This document shows, one piece after another, positions 1-13,228 of a stretch of 64,000 nucleotides of DNA. Both the position numbers and the translations under genes were made by a program. The notes under the pieces were generated by a model that saw only the letters and a list, made by a program, of their open reading frames with translations, was not told the DNA's origin and did not search any database. The first letter of the stretch is position 1. Each line of letters begins with the position of its first letter. The stretch comes from Idiomarinaceae bacterium (GTDB taxonomy: Bacteria > Pseudomonadota > Gammaproteobacteria > Enterobacterales > Alteromonadaceae): positions 201,011 to 265,010 of the forward strand of contig NYWU01000016.1 of NCBI GenBank assembly GCA_002685255.1, written 5' to 3'.

Positions 1-7
1 ATAGAGA

Positions 8-31
8 AGTCGCACGATTAGACGTGCGACT
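8..31 (-). terminator. Hairpin after the GNAT gene
   Basis: A perfect 9-bp stem (AGTCGCACG / CGTGCGACT) with a 6-nt loop lies 12 bases past the stop of the minus-strand acetyltransferase gene. The bases after it in the minus direction are only modestly T-rich (TTCTCTAT), so it may be a weak intrinsic terminator or an mRNA-end stabiliser. Confidence 0.5.
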
Positions 32-43
32 CTGGCAATCAAT

Positions 44-523
44 TCAGTTTAAATAACACTCCCAGAACTCTGCTTGGCCAACATCGCCCAGCTCATAAGG
101 CTTGAAGCCAAAGTTCTCGTAAGCTTTTTTAGCACGGTCGTTGTGAGTGAGTACTTCCAATGTCAATTTTACGCAACCACGAAACTGCGCCAAGGTCTTA
201 ACTTCTTCAAGTAGCTTTTGTGCAACACCCTGGCCACGATACTCATCGACCACTGCAATGTCATGGATATTCATTAACGGTTTTGCTGCAAAAGTTGAGA
301 AACCTTCTACACAATTCACAACGCCGACGGGTTGGTCACCGTCGAATGCAAGTAAGGAAAATACATTATCCCGTTTGGCCATCTCTTTAATGAGGTTATC
401 CTTTACCTCTTCCGATATTCCTTCTCCGCCCCCCATTGGGTCTTTTGCATACATGTCGAGCATATTTACCACTGCTTGGGCATGTGCTGGGTTGGCGTAG
501 TCAGCCAAGGTAATTTCTATCAT
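44..523 (-). CDS. GNAT family N-acetyltransferase
   Basis: A 159-residue single-domain acetyltransferase that would transfer acetyl from acetyl-CoA to an amine; the substrate is unknown. The acetyl-CoA binding motif A is visible at about residues 88-105 (VVDEYRGQGVAQKLLEEV, fitting the R/Q-x-x-G-x-G/A signature). The C-terminal N-x-x-A-x-x-x-Y-x-x-x-G-F element (ND-RAKKAYENFGF) at about residues 128-141 is also typical of GNAT proteins. There is no signal peptide, so it should be cytosolic. It lies one base downstream of tag on the same strand and is probably co-transcribed with it. A small-molecule or protein substrate is equally possible. Confidence 0.85.
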   Translation of the reverse strand: MIEITLADYANPAHAQAVVNMLDMYAKDPMGGGEGISEEVKDNLIKEMAKRDNVFSLLAFDGDQPVGVVNCVEGFSTFAAKPLMNIHDIAVVDEYRGQGVAQKLLEEVKTLAQFRGCVKLTLEVLTHNDRAKKAYENFGFKPYELGDVGQAEFWECYLN

Positions 524-524
524 A

Positions 525-1139
525 TCACTTCCGATTAGTGCTCAGTCTAAATGTTTCCATCGCTGTCTTGCATGGTTGATAACAATGGCAGTCGACGAGA
601 TGGTCGTTTACCATACCCACAGCTTCCATAAAAGCATAACAGATTGTCGGACCGACAAACTTAAAACCTTCCTTTTTTAAGGCTTTTGCCATCTGACGTG
701 ATGCTTCAGTTTCTGTTGGTACTTCAGATAATGCCTGATACGCATTAATTGTGGGTTCAAAATCGACGAATTTCCACAAAAATTCGCTAAAGTTTTGTCC
801 CCTGTCACGCAATTTAAGGTATGCACGCGCATTAGTAAATATTGCATCTATTTTCGCTTTACTGCGAATAATGGCAGGGTTGCTATACAGTGCTTCACGC
901 TCTGCATTTGGCATCGCTACTAGCGCATCCGGGTCAAGGTTGTGAAACAACTCATGGTAGGCGTCCCATTTTCTCAAAATGGTCAGCCAACTCAGTCCAG
1001 CTTGCTGACCATCAAGGCACAATTTTGCGAACAGCTCCTGGGAGTCGTCCACTGGTCGGCCCCATAAAGTATCGTGATAGTGCTCGTATTCACCGTCCCC
1101 TTCACACCAACCACAACGAACGAGTTGTTGATTTGTCAT
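525..1139 (-). CDS. tag: DNA-3-methyladenine glycosylase I
   Basis: Tag removes 3-methyladenine from alkylated DNA as the first step of base-excision repair. The 204-residue length is close to the family norm of about 190. The N-terminal RCGWC (residues 8-12) and the C-terminal VNDHLVDCHCY (about 176-186) supply the Cys and His residues of the structural zinc site known in E. coli Tag. The glycosylase core LDGQQAGLSWLTILRKWDAY follows at about residues 42-61. The gene is minus strand and divergent from glyQ, and the same position next to glyQS is common in Shewanella and Alteromonas relatives. Confidence 0.95.
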   Translation of the reverse strand: MTNQQLVRCGWCEGDGEYEHYHDTLWGRPVDDSQELFAKLCLDGQQAGLSWLTILRKWDAYHELFHNLDPDALVAMPNAEREALYSNPAIIRSKAKIDAIFTNARAYLKLRDRGQNFSEFLWKFVDFEPTINAYQALSEVPTETEASRQMAKALKKEGFKFVGPTICYAFMEAVGMVNDHLVDCHCYQPCKTAMETFRLSTNRK

Positions 1140-1171
1140 TTTATCCCCTATAACCGAGGCTTATCAAAGGG

Positions 1172-1177
1172 TATAAT
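1172..1177 (+). promoter_or_regulatory. Candidate -10 box for glyQS
   Basis: A consensus TATAAT lies 53 bases before the glyQ start, in the short gap between divergent tag and glyQ. The hexamer at the expected -35 position (about 1149-1154, TATAAC) is poor, so this is a candidate only. Confidence 0.4.
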
Positions 1178-1229
1178 CTAGGCATATATGATTATCTTTG
1201 GTCAACCAAAAAATAGGTTGCAGACATTT

Positions 1230-2150
1230 ATGGCAAAATACGACGTTAATACTTTTCAAGGGCTCATTCTCGCCCTGCAAGATTATTGGGCTCAACAAGG
1301 TTGTGCGGTAGTACAACCATTGGACATGGAAGTCGGTGCGGGTACGTTCCATCCCATGACCTTTTTACGCTCTCTCGGTCCAGAGCCGGCAAGCTTTGCT
1401 TATGTGCAGCCTTGTCGTCGTCCAACTGATGGGCGCTACGGTGAGAACCCCAATCGGTTGCAACATTACTATCAGTTTCAAGTCATCATGAAGCCTTCGC
1501 CGAAAGATATTCAAGAACTGTATTTAGGCTCATTAAAATTGCTTGGTTTTGACCCTCTCACGCACGATATTCGCTTTGTTGAGGACAACTGGGAAAGCCC
1601 GACGTTGGGCGCTTGGGGCCTAGGTTGGGAAGTCTGGTTAAATGGCATGGAAGTGACGCAGTTCACTTACTTCCAGCAAGTCGGTGGCATTGAATGTAAA
1701 CCTGTTGCTGGTGAAATCACTTACGGCCTTGAACGTCTAGCCATGTATATTCAGGGTGTCGACAGCATCTATGACTTGGTGTGGGCTGATGGTCCACGTG
1801 GCAAGATCTATTATCGCGATGTGTTCCATCAAAATGAAGTGGAGCAATCAACATATAATTTTGAAATCGCCGATACCGACACTCTTTTTCGCCGCTTTGA
1901 TGAGTGCGAGCAAGAGTGCAATGTGCTCATTGAGCGCGGCTTATCACTCCCGGCCTATGAGCAGGTGATGAAAGCGTCACATGCTTTTAACTTACTTGAT
2001 GCACGTCACGCAATCTCTGTGACGGAACGCCAACGCTATATCTTGCGCGTCAGAACCATGGCCAAGGCGTGTGCTGAAGTTTATTACCAAGCGCGTGAGG
2101 CACTTGGCTTTCCTTTATGTGAAACCTCATCGGAAGCGAAAGGAGCTTAA
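1230..2150 (+). CDS. glyQ: Glycyl-tRNA synthetase alpha subunit
   Basis: The catalytic subunit of the bacterial alpha2-beta2 glycyl-tRNA synthetase, which makes glycyl-adenylate and charges tRNA-Gly. At 306 residues from the ATG at 1230 ([12 protein letters not shown]) it matches the usual length of about 300. The frame stays open upstream to 1188, but that extension has no family similarity. Class II signatures are present, including [20 protein letters not shown] and the run [20 protein letters not shown]. The stop is 2 bases before glyS, and the two subunits form an operon as in most proteobacteria. Confidence 0.97.
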   Translation: MAKYDVNTFQGLILALQDYWAQQGCAVVQPLDMEVGAGTFHPMTFLRSLGPEPASFAYVQPCRRPTDGRYGENPNRLQHYYQFQVIMKPSPKDIQELYLGSLKLLGFDPLTHDIRFVEDNWESPTLGAWGLGWEVWLNGMEVTQFTYFQQVGGIECKPVAGEITYGLERLAMYIQGVDSIYDLVWADGPRGKIYYRDVFHQNEVEQSTYNFEIADTDTLFRRFDECEQECNVLIERGLSLPAYEQVMKASHAFNLLDARHAISVTERQRYILRVRTMAKACAEVYYQAREALGFPLCETSSEAKGA

Positions 2151-2152
2151 TT

Positions 2153-4219
2153 GTGAAGCAAGATACTTTACTCGTAGAATTAGGAACCGAAGAGCTTCCA
2201 CCAAAAGCACTTAAGCAGTTAAGTGAGAGCTTTAAGCAAGGCATTGAAGAGGGTTTGACCAAAGCTGAATTAGCATTCAATGGTATTAAAGCCCTTGCGA
2301 CGCCTCGTCGCTTAGCCGTTGTAGTTGATGCGTTGCAAGGTCAGCAGCAAGATAAAGTCGTGGAAAAGCGCGGCCCTTCAATCGACGTGGCTTTTGATGA
2401 ATCCGGTCAACCCACTAAAGCAGCGCAAGGCTGGGCACGCTCTAATGGTATTGAGGTCAACGAAGCAGAGCGACTAGAGACGGATAAAGGTGCTTGGCTG
2501 TTACACAAAGCCGAGGTTAAAGGCAAAGCGCTTGCGCAGTTACTGCCTGGTATCGTCGAGGATGCTTTAAAAAGACTTCCTATTCCAAAGCCGATGCGTT
2601 GGGGTGATTCCGATGCACAATTCATTCGTCCTGTGCATACCCTAACCTTACTGTTTGGTGATGAACTCATTGATGCGAGCTTGCTTGGAATTAAAAGCGG
2701 TCGGCACATTAATGCGCACCGTTTCCACGCACCCGATGGCTTTGATATACAGCATGCAGACGATTACGAATCACAACTCTATAAACATCACGTGATCGCC
2801 GACCAGACGAAACGCATGGAATTAATCCGCAGTTCAATCAACGACTTAGCTTCACAGCTAGGTGGCAAAGTCGAAGCGGATGAAGACCTAGTCGAAGAAG
2901 TATCAGCGCTTGTCGAGTGGCCTGTTGCGCTATCAGCGAGTTTTGAAGAACAATTTTTAACAGTGCCTAAAGAAGCGCTGATCGTGACTATGAAAGATGA
3001 TCAGCGTTACTTTCCTGTCGAGGACAATGAAGGTGGATTAAAGCCAGTATTCATTTTTATCACCAATATCGATAGTAAAGACCCCGCGCAAGTCATCAAA
3101 GGCAACGAACGTGTCGTGCGCCCTCGCCTAGCTGATGCGCAGTTCTTCTTCGAGTCGGATAAAAAGAAAACGCTCAAGTCGCGCCTAGATAAGCTAGCGA
3201 CCGTGTTATTTCAAAAGCAGCTAGGTACGATGAAGGACAAGTCTGAGCGTATTGCTACGCTCGGTGCGAAGATTGCTAAATCGCTTAACGCTGATGAGCA
3301 ACTAGCGCATCAAGCGGGTGAACTGTGTAAAGCGGACCTAGTTACCGATATGGTGTCGGAATTTCCGGAAACCCAAGGTGTTATGGGTCGCCATTATGCA
3401 CTTAACGATGGTTTAGCTGCAGAAGTTGCTGATGCCATTGAACAACACTATTGGCCACGCTTTGCGGGCGATAACTTACCCACTTCTGATGTTAGCCGTG
3501 CCGTTGCTCTGGCCGATAAACTTGATTCGTTAGTGGGTATCTTTGGTATTGGTCAAACACCTAAAGGTGATCGTGACCCATTTGCTCTACGTCGGGCGGC
3601 TTTGGGCTTAATTCGTATTATTGTTGAGTCTAATTTAAATCTCGACCTATACGATTTAATTGATGCAGCAATTGAAGGATTCGGTAGTCGCATCAGCAAC
3701 GAAGATGTTCGCGAGAATGTGTTCGAATTCATCGTGGGCCGCTTCCGTCCTTGGTATCAAGAGCAAGGTGTTGCTGTAGATGTTATTCAAGCAGTGTTAG
3801 CACGCGCTCCTTCGCGCCCTGCTGACTTTAATCTGCGCATACATGCGGTAACTGCATTTAAACAACATGAGGCGGCAGAGAGCCTCTCAGCGGCTAATAA
3901 GCGTGTTAGCAATATTCTTTCTAAATCTGATATTGCGCTTACAGGCCAGGTCGACCACGACTTGCTTAAGGCAGCCGAAGAAAAGACGTTAGCAGCACAG
4001 ATTTCGGAGACGGAAACAAGCGCCGAGCCTGAGTTAGCTGCGGGCAACTATGAGGGAGCACTGACACGAATGGCTGCGCTGAAGTCACCTATCGATGACT
4101 TTTTCGAGAACGTTATGGTTAATGACGACGATCTCGCAGTTCGCCAAAATCGTTTAAATCTTTTGTATCAGCTTCGCGCTATGTTCTTGCGAGTTGCCGA
4201 TATCTCGTTATTGCAATAA
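2153..4219 (+). CDS. glyS: Glycyl-tRNA synthetase beta subunit
   Basis: The 688-residue beta subunit is needed for tRNA recognition in the heterotetrameric enzyme. It begins [20 protein letters not shown], the conserved N-terminus of the family, and has the middle motif [16 protein letters not shown] and the C-terminal anticodon-binding region ([22 protein letters not shown]). The start codon is GTG at 2153, with the Shine-Dalgarno sequence AAGGAG lying inside the last codons of glyQ. That arrangement suggests translational coupling and a fixed subunit ratio. A hairpin terminator follows. Confidence 0.97.
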   Translation: MKQDTLLVELGTEELPPKALKQLSESFKQGIEEGLTKAELAFNGIKALATPRRLAVVVDALQGQQQDKVVEKRGPSIDVAFDESGQPTKAAQGWARSNGIEVNEAERLETDKGAWLLHKAEVKGKALAQLLPGIVEDALKRLPIPKPMRWGDSDAQFIRPVHTLTLLFGDELIDASLLGIKSGRHINAHRFHAPDGFDIQHADDYESQLYKHHVIADQTKRMELIRSSINDLASQLGGKVEADEDLVEEVSALVEWPVALSASFEEQFLTVPKEALIVTMKDDQRYFPVEDNEGGLKPVFIFITNIDSKDPAQVIKGNERVVRPRLADAQFFFESDKKKTLKSRLDKLATVLFQKQLGTMKDKSERIATLGAKIAKSLNADEQLAHQAGELCKADLVTDMVSEFPETQGVMGRHYALNDGLAAEVADAIEQHYWPRFAGDNLPTSDVSRAVALADKLDSLVGIFGIGQTPKGDRDPFALRRAALGLIRIIVESNLNLDLYDLIDAAIEGFGSRISNEDVRENVFEFIVGRFRPWYQEQGVAVDVIQAVLARAPSRPADFNLRIHAVTAFKQHEAAESLSAANKRVSNILSKSDIALTGQVDHDLLKAAEEKTLAAQISETETSAEPELAAGNYEGALTRMAALKSPIDDFFENVMVNDDDLAVRQNRLNLLYQLRAMFLRVADISLLQ

Positions 4220-4235
4220 CTGCAATTGCGGTAAT

Positions 4236-4264
4236 AAAAAACCCGCTCATTGAGCGGGTTTTTT
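4236..4264. terminator. Bidirectional terminator glyS / gyrB
   Basis: A stem of ACCCGCTCA and TGAGCGGGT is flanked by six A residues on the left and six T residues on the right. It therefore works as an intrinsic terminator on both strands. It sits between the convergent glyS (ends 4219) and gyrB (ends 4294). Confidence 0.9.
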
Positions 4265-4293
4265 ATGCTTGTTTAGTAGCAGCTGGCTGTGCT

Positions 4294-7805
<3,512 letters not shown>

Positions 7806-7812
7806 ATACTGA

Positions 7813-8916
7813 TTACAGCCTCATTGGCATCACAACGTAGCAGCAAGAGTCGTCGTCCTTCGGCTCAACTAATGCACTGCTATTGGCGTCAGATAAGATA
7901 AAGCAGACTTCCTCAGTTTCAATGTTATTTAAAACATCCAACAAGTAGCTGACATTAAAGCCAATCTCAATAGCTTCGCCATCATAGCCAACTTCGATGA
8001 CCTCTTCTGCTTGCTCCTGCTCTGGGTTTGTCGCTGTGATGCATAATTCATTCGCACCAATATTTAAGCGAACTCCACGAAACTTTTCATTCGATAAGAT
8101 TGATGCCCGACTAAACGCTTGGCGAAGTAAATCACGATCTGCGAAGATTTGCTTATCGCCACCTTGCGGTACAACACGACGATAATCAGGAAAACGGCCA
8201 TCGACAAGTTTACTGGTAAATACAATATCCGTTGTCTCTACACGAATATGATTGTTACCAATCGCCACCGCTACTTCTGAATCATCGTCACTAAGCAAAC
8301 GAAGTAACTCCACCACGCCTTTTCTAGGAACAATAACTTGGCGTTGACTTAATCCTGGCTGTTCAATGTAACAATTGCTCATTGCTAATCGGTGACCATC
8401 TGTCGCAACAGAACGCAACATATTTGCGTCTGTCTCAAATAGCATACCGTTGAGGTAATAACGAACATCTTGATTAGCCATGGAAAAGTGTGTTTTTTCC
8501 ATGAGTCGTTTCAACGTATCCTGTGACGTAACAAAATTAACTTCACTGGACCAGTCTTCGATATTGGGAAAGTCATCAGCGCTGAGAGAGCTAAGTTTAA
8601 ATTTACTGCGACCCGAGCGAACACGAACCCCCTCTTCATCACCCACTAATTCAATAGGCGACTCATCCGGCAAACTACGTACAATATCCAATAACTTTTT
8701 CGCCGGAACCGTAACCATACCATCACCACCCGACGACTCAACGTTGACCGATGAGATTAACTCCACCTCAAGATCGGTACCTGTAAGGCGTAATGTATCG
8801 CCCTCAACCTTAAGTAATAAGTTCGACAGAATTGGCAGCGTATGTCTACGTTCAACTGCTCCGCTCACAATTTGTAGAGGTTTTAAAAATGCATCTCGGC
8901 TTACCGTAAATTTCAT
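7813..8916 (-). CDS. dnaN: DNA polymerase III sliding clamp (beta)
   Basis: The beta clamp encircles DNA as a dimer and tethers replicative and repair polymerases. The 367-residue length is normal, with three repeated clamp folds. Recognisable stretches include FTVSRDAFLKPLQIVSGAVERRHTLPILSN at the start, TDGHRLA in the middle, and the C-terminal YVVMPMRL that lines the peptide-binding groove. It is co-directional with dnaA (32-bp gap) and recF. Partners encoded in this window that could use it include DnaE2 and ImuB. Confidence 0.98.
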   Translation of the reverse strand: MKFTVSRDAFLKPLQIVSGAVERRHTLPILSNLLLKVEGDTLRLTGTDLEVELISSVNVESSGGDGMVTVPAKKLLDIVRSLPDESPIELVGDEEGVRVRSGRSKFKLSSLSADDFPNIEDWSSEVNFVTSQDTLKRLMEKTHFSMANQDVRYYLNGMLFETDANMLRSVATDGHRLAMSNCYIEQPGLSQRQVIVPRKGVVELLRLLSDDDSEVAVAIGNNHIRVETTDIVFTSKLVDGRFPDYRRVVPQGGDKQIFADRDLLRQAFSRASILSNEKFRGVRLNIGANELCITATNPEQEQAEEVIEVGYDGEAIEIGFNVSYLLDVLNNIETEEVCFILSDANSSALVEPKDDDSCCYVVMPMRL

Positions 8917-8948
8917 TGATGAGTCCCCTGTTGAGAGTGCCGTTCCAA

Positions 8949-10313
8949 TTAAGAGGATAGCGTCCTAATCAGATTGCGATAGTCTTCTTTAATGTCGTGT
9001 TGTTCTTCTTTTAATTCCTGAATTTTACGGCACGCATGCAATACCGTCGTGTGGTCGCGACCACCAAACGCATCACCTATTTCAGGAAGACTGTGGTTCG
9101 TTAGCTCTTTTGCCAACGCCATTGCCAATTGACGTGGACGAGCAACCGAACGACTTCTACGTTTAGATAATATATCAGCTAATTTAATGTTGTAATATTC
9201 AGCCACGGTTTTCTGAATATTATCAATAGTTACGAGCTTTTCCTGTGCAGCTATTAAGTCACGCAATGCTTCTCGAACAAAGTCGATGGTAATCGGTCGA
9301 CCTGTTAGAGACACATTTGCAACAACTCGGTTGAGTGCGCCCTCGAGCTCACGGACGTTTGAACGTAGTCGTTTTGCGATAAAAAACGCCACTTCGTGTG
9401 GCATGTGCAAGCCACGTTCTTCGGCTTTCCTTATAAGAATAGCTACGCGCGTTTCAAGTTCAGGTGGCTCTATTGCTATCGTTAACCCCCAGCCAAAACG
9501 CGATTTGAGTCGATCTTCAACACCATCGATTTCTTTGGGATAAAGATCGCTGGTCATGATGATTTGTTGATTGCCTTCTAGCAACGCATTGAAAGTATGG
9601 AAAAACTCTTCTTGCGAGCCTTTTTTATTGGCAAAGAAATGAATATCGTCAATTAACAATGCATCTACCGAACGGTAGTACTTTTTAAATTCATTGGTCG
9701 AACTATTACGTATCGAATTAACCATGTCCTGTACGAACCGCTCTGCACGAATATAAAACACCTTCGCATCTTTTTTATGCTGCATAATGCCGTTACCCAC
9801 GGCGTGCAACAAATGCGTTTTACCAAGCCCCGTGCCACCGTATACAAACAACGGGTTATAAACACCGCCCGGGTTTTCGGCGACTTGGATGGCAGCGGCT
9901 CGCGCCAATTGGTTACTTTTACCTTCTACAAAGTTATCAAACGTATATTCCGGGTGAATGTTGCTCTCGAAAGACTCAGACCGTAATGAATTATCTGAGC
10001 CACGATTTGTTTGACTTCGACGTTGGTTCGCTCTTGGCTGATTCGTACTACGCGCAGGTGCTGCACTACTTACATTACCAACTTCCAACACCACATCAGG
10101 CGCTTTGTCGTCGGTCAGTGAACTGAGGTAACTGTTGATTGTATTTAGGTACTTATCGCGCACCCAATCAAGGGAGTAAATATTCGGAGCATAAAGAGTC
10201 AGTGTGTCGCCGGTCAGCTCAGACTGCAAAGGCCTGATCCAGGTATTGAACTGCTGCAACGGCAATTCTGCTTGCAGTCGCTCAACACATTGTTGCCAAA
10301 GCGAATTATTCAC
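8949..10313 (-). CDS. dnaA: Chromosomal replication initiator DnaA
   Basis: DnaA binds 9-mer boxes and opens oriC. The 454-residue protein has the N-terminal DnaB/DiaA interaction domain ([20 protein letters not shown]), a low-complexity linker at about residues 85-125, a AAA+ core with Walker A ([16 protein letters not shown]) and Walker B (LLIDDIHFF), and the box-binding domain with [15 protein letters not shown]. The start codon is GTG, preceded by the Shine-Dalgarno sequence GGGAG. DnaA boxes upstream (10452-10460 and 10487-10495) suggest autoregulation. Confidence 0.98.
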   Translation of the reverse strand: MNNSLWQQCVERLQAELPLQQFNTWIRPLQSELTGDTLTLYAPNIYSLDWVRDKYLNTINSYLSSLTDDKAPDVVLEVGNVSSAAPARSTNQPRANQRRSQTNRGSDNSLRSESFESNIHPEYTFDNFVEGKSNQLARAAAIQVAENPGGVYNPLFVYGGTGLGKTHLLHAVGNGIMQHKKDAKVFYIRAERFVQDMVNSIRNSSTNEFKKYYRSVDALLIDDIHFFANKKGSQEEFFHTFNALLEGNQQIIMTSDLYPKEIDGVEDRLKSRFGWGLTIAIEPPELETRVAILIRKAEERGLHMPHEVAFFIAKRLRSNVRELEGALNRVVANVSLTGRPITIDFVREALRDLIAAQEKLVTIDNIQKTVAEYYNIKLADILSKRRSRSVARPRQLAMALAKELTNHSLPEIGDAFGGRDHTTVLHACRKIQELKEEQHDIKEDYRNLIRTLSS

Positions 10314-10451
10314 ACTACCTACTCCCTTTTAGTTATAATTTTAATGTCTATAAGTTTACTCTAGATTAGCTAAAATCGCTACCTATAAAAGCGCTACAGC
10401 GATAGAAAGTTGATTTTTTAAGCAAACTGTTAAAGTTGGATAACTTGTTTC

Positions 10452-10460
10452 TTATCCACA
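10452..10460 (+). promoter_or_regulatory. DnaA box (perfect)
   Basis: TTATCCACA is an exact match to the strong R1-type DnaA box, located about 140 bp upstream of the dnaA start. Confidence 0.85.
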
Positions 10461-10534
10461 ATGACTTACCGCCCTAACCGACTAATTGTGGATGAAATGA
10501 TTCATCTTTAAACTGATTTTTTGACCTAAATACA

Positions 10535-10564
10535 TTGACTATAGCCCAGAGGATCGAGTAAGAT
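10535..10564 (+). promoter_or_regulatory. rpmH operon promoter candidate
   Basis: TTGACT (10535-10540) and TAAGAT (10559-10564) are separated by 18 bp and lie about 95 bp before rpmH. A neighbouring TTGACC at 10521 lacks a well-spaced -10 box. Confidence 0.6.
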
Positions 10565-10657
10565 CCGCGCTCACAATTTTTTACCTTCACGTTTGGTGAC
10601 TCAGAAGATTTTCGGCCAGCGTGGGAAAGTAACAATCTGACCGATGGAATTAATGTT

Positions 10658-10792
10658 ATGAAAAGAACTTTTCAACCAAGCGTATTAAAACGCAAGCGCA
10701 CCCACGGTTTCCGTGCTCGTATGGCAACCAAAAATGGCCGTAAGGTTATTGCACGTCGTCGTGCACGTGGTCGTAAAGTATTAAGCGCATAA
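10658..10792 (+). CDS. rpmH: 50S ribosomal protein L34
   Basis: A 44-residue, very basic protein of the large ribosomal subunit. It begins [20 protein letters not shown] and ends GRKVLSA, matching bacterial L34 essentially throughout. It is shorter than 60 codons and was found by translating the region upstream of rnpA. It is the first gene of the rpmH-rnpA-yidD-yidC cluster, conserved across bacteria next to dnaA. Confidence 0.98.
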   Translation: MKRTFQPSVLKRKRTHGFRARMATKNGRKVIARRRARGRKVLSA

Positions 10793-10811
10793 GATAGATA
10801 GTGTCCATTCA

Positions 10812-11183
10812 GTGACGCACTATCATTATGGACGGGAGTTAAGGCTCTTAACTCCCTCGCACTTCCAGACGGTTTTCGATAATCCTCCCGTTAAAGCTGT
10901 CACAGCGCATATCACCATGCTTGCCTGCCCTAACCAACTTGGGCATCCCAGAATTGGCGTTACTATCAGTAAAAAACGTGCTAAAACAGCTGTCGCTCGG
11001 AATCGATTCAAGCGTCAAGTGCGCGAAACATTCAGACTTAAGCAGCATGATATTCCAGCGTTCGATATTGTCATCATTGCTAAACACGGCATTGATACGC
11101 TCGATAATGCTCAAATGGCTGATACGTTAAATTATCTATGGCGAAAATTAGCAAAGCGTTGCAAGCAATACCAATCGGCCTGA
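10812..11183 (+). CDS. rnpA: Ribonuclease P protein component
   Basis: The protein subunit of RNase P assists the RNA subunit in maturing tRNA 5' ends. The 123-residue protein carries the RNR signature [19 protein letters not shown] at about residues 56-74 and the following helix. The GTG at 10812 is used as start because the earlier GTG at 10801 runs into a stop codon within five codons. The 3' end overlaps yidD by 46 bp in another frame, as in many proteobacteria. Confidence 0.95.
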   Translation: MTHYHYGRELRLLTPSHFQTVFDNPPVKAVTAHITMLACPNQLGHPRIGVTISKKRAKTAVARNRFKRQVRETFRLKQHDIPAFDIVIIAKHGIDTLDNAQMADTLNYLWRKLAKRCKQYQSA

Positions 11184-11416
11184 TAAAGTTTTATCAGCTG
11201 GTTATTTCGCCGTTAATCGGCCCTCGATGTCGTTTTTATCCGTCATGTTCACATTATGCCTGTGAGGCAATACAGAAACACGGTACAATACGCGGCATTG
11301 GATTGGCAGCAAAAAGGCTTAGCCGTTGTCATCCGGGTTCCGAAGGTGGTTTCGATCCTGTGCCGGAAGTTTCTTCTGATAACATCGAACCGAATCATTC
11401 ACAGTCAAAGAAATAG
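11138..11416 (+). CDS. yidD: Membrane protein insertion efficiency factor YidD
   Basis: A 92-residue protein known to help YidC/Sec-dependent membrane insertion. The core [20 protein letters not shown], with the [12 protein letters not shown] signature, is intact. This is followed by [18 protein letters not shown], the invariant C-terminal element. An N-terminal amphipathic segment is expected to sit on the inner membrane. The gene starts inside rnpA and precedes yidC by 24 bases, so it is translationally linked to both. Confidence 0.95.
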   Translation: MAKISKALQAIPIGLIKFYQLVISPLIGPRCRFYPSCSHYACEAIQKHGTIRGIGLAAKRLSRCHPGSEGGFDPVPEVSSDNIEPNHSQSKK

Positions 11417-11440
11417 ACAAGTAATAGAGACGAAATCATT

Positions 11441-13105
11441 ATGAATTCGCCACGCTCGATACTATTGGTTGCGTTTATTGTTGTGTCGTTCTTCTTGTTC
11501 CAGCAATGGACAATCGACACTGCCCCAGGCACGAAAGCGCCTCAGCAAACACAACAAACCGCGCAGCAAGATCAAAGTCAAAATAACTCCACTGTTCCTC
11601 AAGCGGGTTCAAATACAGCTGACAACGCTGTTCCTGAGAGTAACAGTCCCAATGCGATTACCAGTAATGGTCGCCTTATTACCGTTGTAACCGATGAACT
11701 CGAATTAAAAATCGATTTGAATGGCGGTGATATTGTTTCAGCAAAATTACTAGAGTTTGCTGCAACACTGGATTCCGAAGAACGCTTCCAATTACTAAAG
11801 CGTAATAGTAACCACATTTATATTGCTCAATCTGGACTCATTGGTCCTCAGGGCATCGATTCAAATAACGGTCGCGCTCAATATCAAGCGACTCAGGAGC
11901 GTTACCGCTTAGAAGGCGATACCCTTGAAGTGCCTTTAACCACACAAACCGAGTCGGGCCTTAACGTTACTAAAACCTTCATTATCAAGCGCGGGCACTA
12001 CGATATCGGTGTCAACTATGCGATTGAAAACCAAGGCTCAGAGGCCGCTCAGTTACAGTTCTACGGGCAGTTGCAGCAAACAATGACTGCAGGTGAGAGC
12101 GGTAGCATGATCATGCCGACCTATTTTGGTGCAGCGTATTCTCAAGATGAAGATAAGTTTGAGAAGTATCCGTTTGATGACATGCGCGAGAAAAAGCTGA
12201 ACGTCACAACCCAGACGGGTTGGGTCAGTATGCTTCAGCATTACTTTGTTGCCGCATGGGTGCCGACTCAAACTCAGCAGAATAAATTTTACTCGCAAGT
12301 CACTCGCTCAAATCAAGCTGTTATTGGGGTTTTATATCCATCAACAACGGTTCAACCGGGTAGCTCACAAACCATCGACTCAACCCTGTTTGTTGGTCCC
12401 AAAGACCAAGACGCGATGGCGAAAGTTGCACCTTACCTTGATTTAACAGTTGATTACGGCTTCCTGTGGTGGTTAGCGCAACCCATATTCAAGCTACTGC
12501 AATTCTTGCAAAGCTTTGTGATTAACTGGGGTCTGGCGATTATCCTCGTTACCGTTATTATCAAAGCCCTCTTGTTCCCACTGACGAAAGCACAATACGT
12601 CTCTATGGCGAAAATGCGCTTGCTTCAACCTAAGATGAAATCACTGCGTGAACGCTATGGCGATGACCGCCAGAAAATGGGTCAAGCAATGATGAAGCTG
12701 TACAAAGAGGAGAAGGTGAACCCTCTTGGCGGCTGCTTACCTATGTTATTGCAGTTACCGATTTTCTTATCGCTTTACTGGGTGCTGCTAGAAAGTGTGG
12801 AACTACGTCACTCGTCGTTCATATTCTGGATTCAAGATCTATCAACTAAGGACCCATATTACATTCTGCCTATTTTAATGGGTGCCAGCATGTTCTTTAT
12901 GCAGCGTCTTCAACCGACGCCGGCAACTGATCCAATGCAACAGAAGCTATTCCAGTATATGCCTGTCATATTTACGGTATTCTTCTTATGGTTCCCGTCA
13001 GGTTTGGTACTTTATTGGTTAGTCAGTAACCTGATTACCATTGCTCAAATGCTCATTATTTATAACGGGCTAGAGAAGAAAGGCATTAACGTTCGCGGTA
13101 AATAA
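11441..13105 (+). CDS. yidC: Membrane protein insertase YidC
   Basis: YidC inserts inner-membrane proteins alone or with SecYEG. The 554-residue protein has the N-terminal anchor (about residues 5-22), a Gln-rich linker (about 27-65), the large periplasmic P1 domain (about 66-340) and five C-terminal membrane segments from about 350. The conserved hydrophilic groove region reads IIKALLFPLTKAQYVSMAKM. The hairpin loop KEEKVNPLGGCLPMLLQLPI is canonical. The ATP synthase subunits encoded in this window include known types of YidC substrate (AtpE, AtpB). A terminator follows. Confidence 0.97.
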   Translation: MNSPRSILLVAFIVVSFFLFQQWTIDTAPGTKAPQQTQQTAQQDQSQNNSTVPQAGSNTADNAVPESNSPNAITSNGRLITVVTDELELKIDLNGGDIVSAKLLEFAATLDSEERFQLLKRNSNHIYIAQSGLIGPQGIDSNNGRAQYQATQERYRLEGDTLEVPLTTQTESGLNVTKTFIIKRGHYDIGVNYAIENQGSEAAQLQFYGQLQQTMTAGESGSMIMPTYFGAAYSQDEDKFEKYPFDDMREKKLNVTTQTGWVSMLQHYFVAAWVPTQTQQNKFYSQVTRSNQAVIGVLYPSTTVQPGSSQTIDSTLFVGPKDQDAMAKVAPYLDLTVDYGFLWWLAQPIFKLLQFLQSFVINWGLAIILVTVIIKALLFPLTKAQYVSMAKMRLLQPKMKSLRERYGDDRQKMGQAMMKLYKEEKVNPLGGCLPMLLQLPIFLSLYWVLLESVELRHSSFIFWIQDLSTKDPYYILPILMGASMFFMQRLQPTPATDPMQQKLFQYMPVIFTVFFLWFPSGLVLYWLVSNLITIAQMLIIYNGLEKKGINVRGK

Positions 13106-13124
13106 CTGCACAACGTAACTATAA

Positions 13125-13155
13125 AAAGCCCGGTTTCGACCGGGCTTTGCTTTTT
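13125..13155 (+). terminator. Terminator after yidC
   Basis: A 10-bp stem AAAGCCCGGT / ACCGGGCTTT is closed by a stable TTCG tetraloop, followed by GCTTTTT. It ends the rpmH-yidC operon, 20 bases after the yidC stop. Confidence 0.9.
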
Positions 13156-13228
13156 CTAAACGACTAGTCGCGATTTTCTTGTAAACTAGTCTGTAGTTTC
13201 ATTTATTTTTAGCGTTGAGGTCCGATTT

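Larger units (their letters stand above)
10314..10657. promoter_or_regulatory. dnaA / rpmH divergent regulatory region
   Basis: This 344-bp AT-rich gap holds the promoters of two divergent operons. A perfect DnaA box TTATCCACA lies at 10452-10460. An inverted box with one mismatch (TGTGGATGA) lies at 10487-10495, and a weaker TTGGATAA is at about 10438-10445. On the plus strand a sigma-70 promoter for rpmH is present at 10535-10564. The boxes fit DnaA feedback control of dnaA. I saw no additional gene here. Confidence 0.8.

Noticed and set aside
8480..8968. 162-codon open frame opposite dnaN
   Set aside because: It lies wholly antisense to dnaN, with no ribosome site and no recognised protein; a shadow of dnaN codon use.
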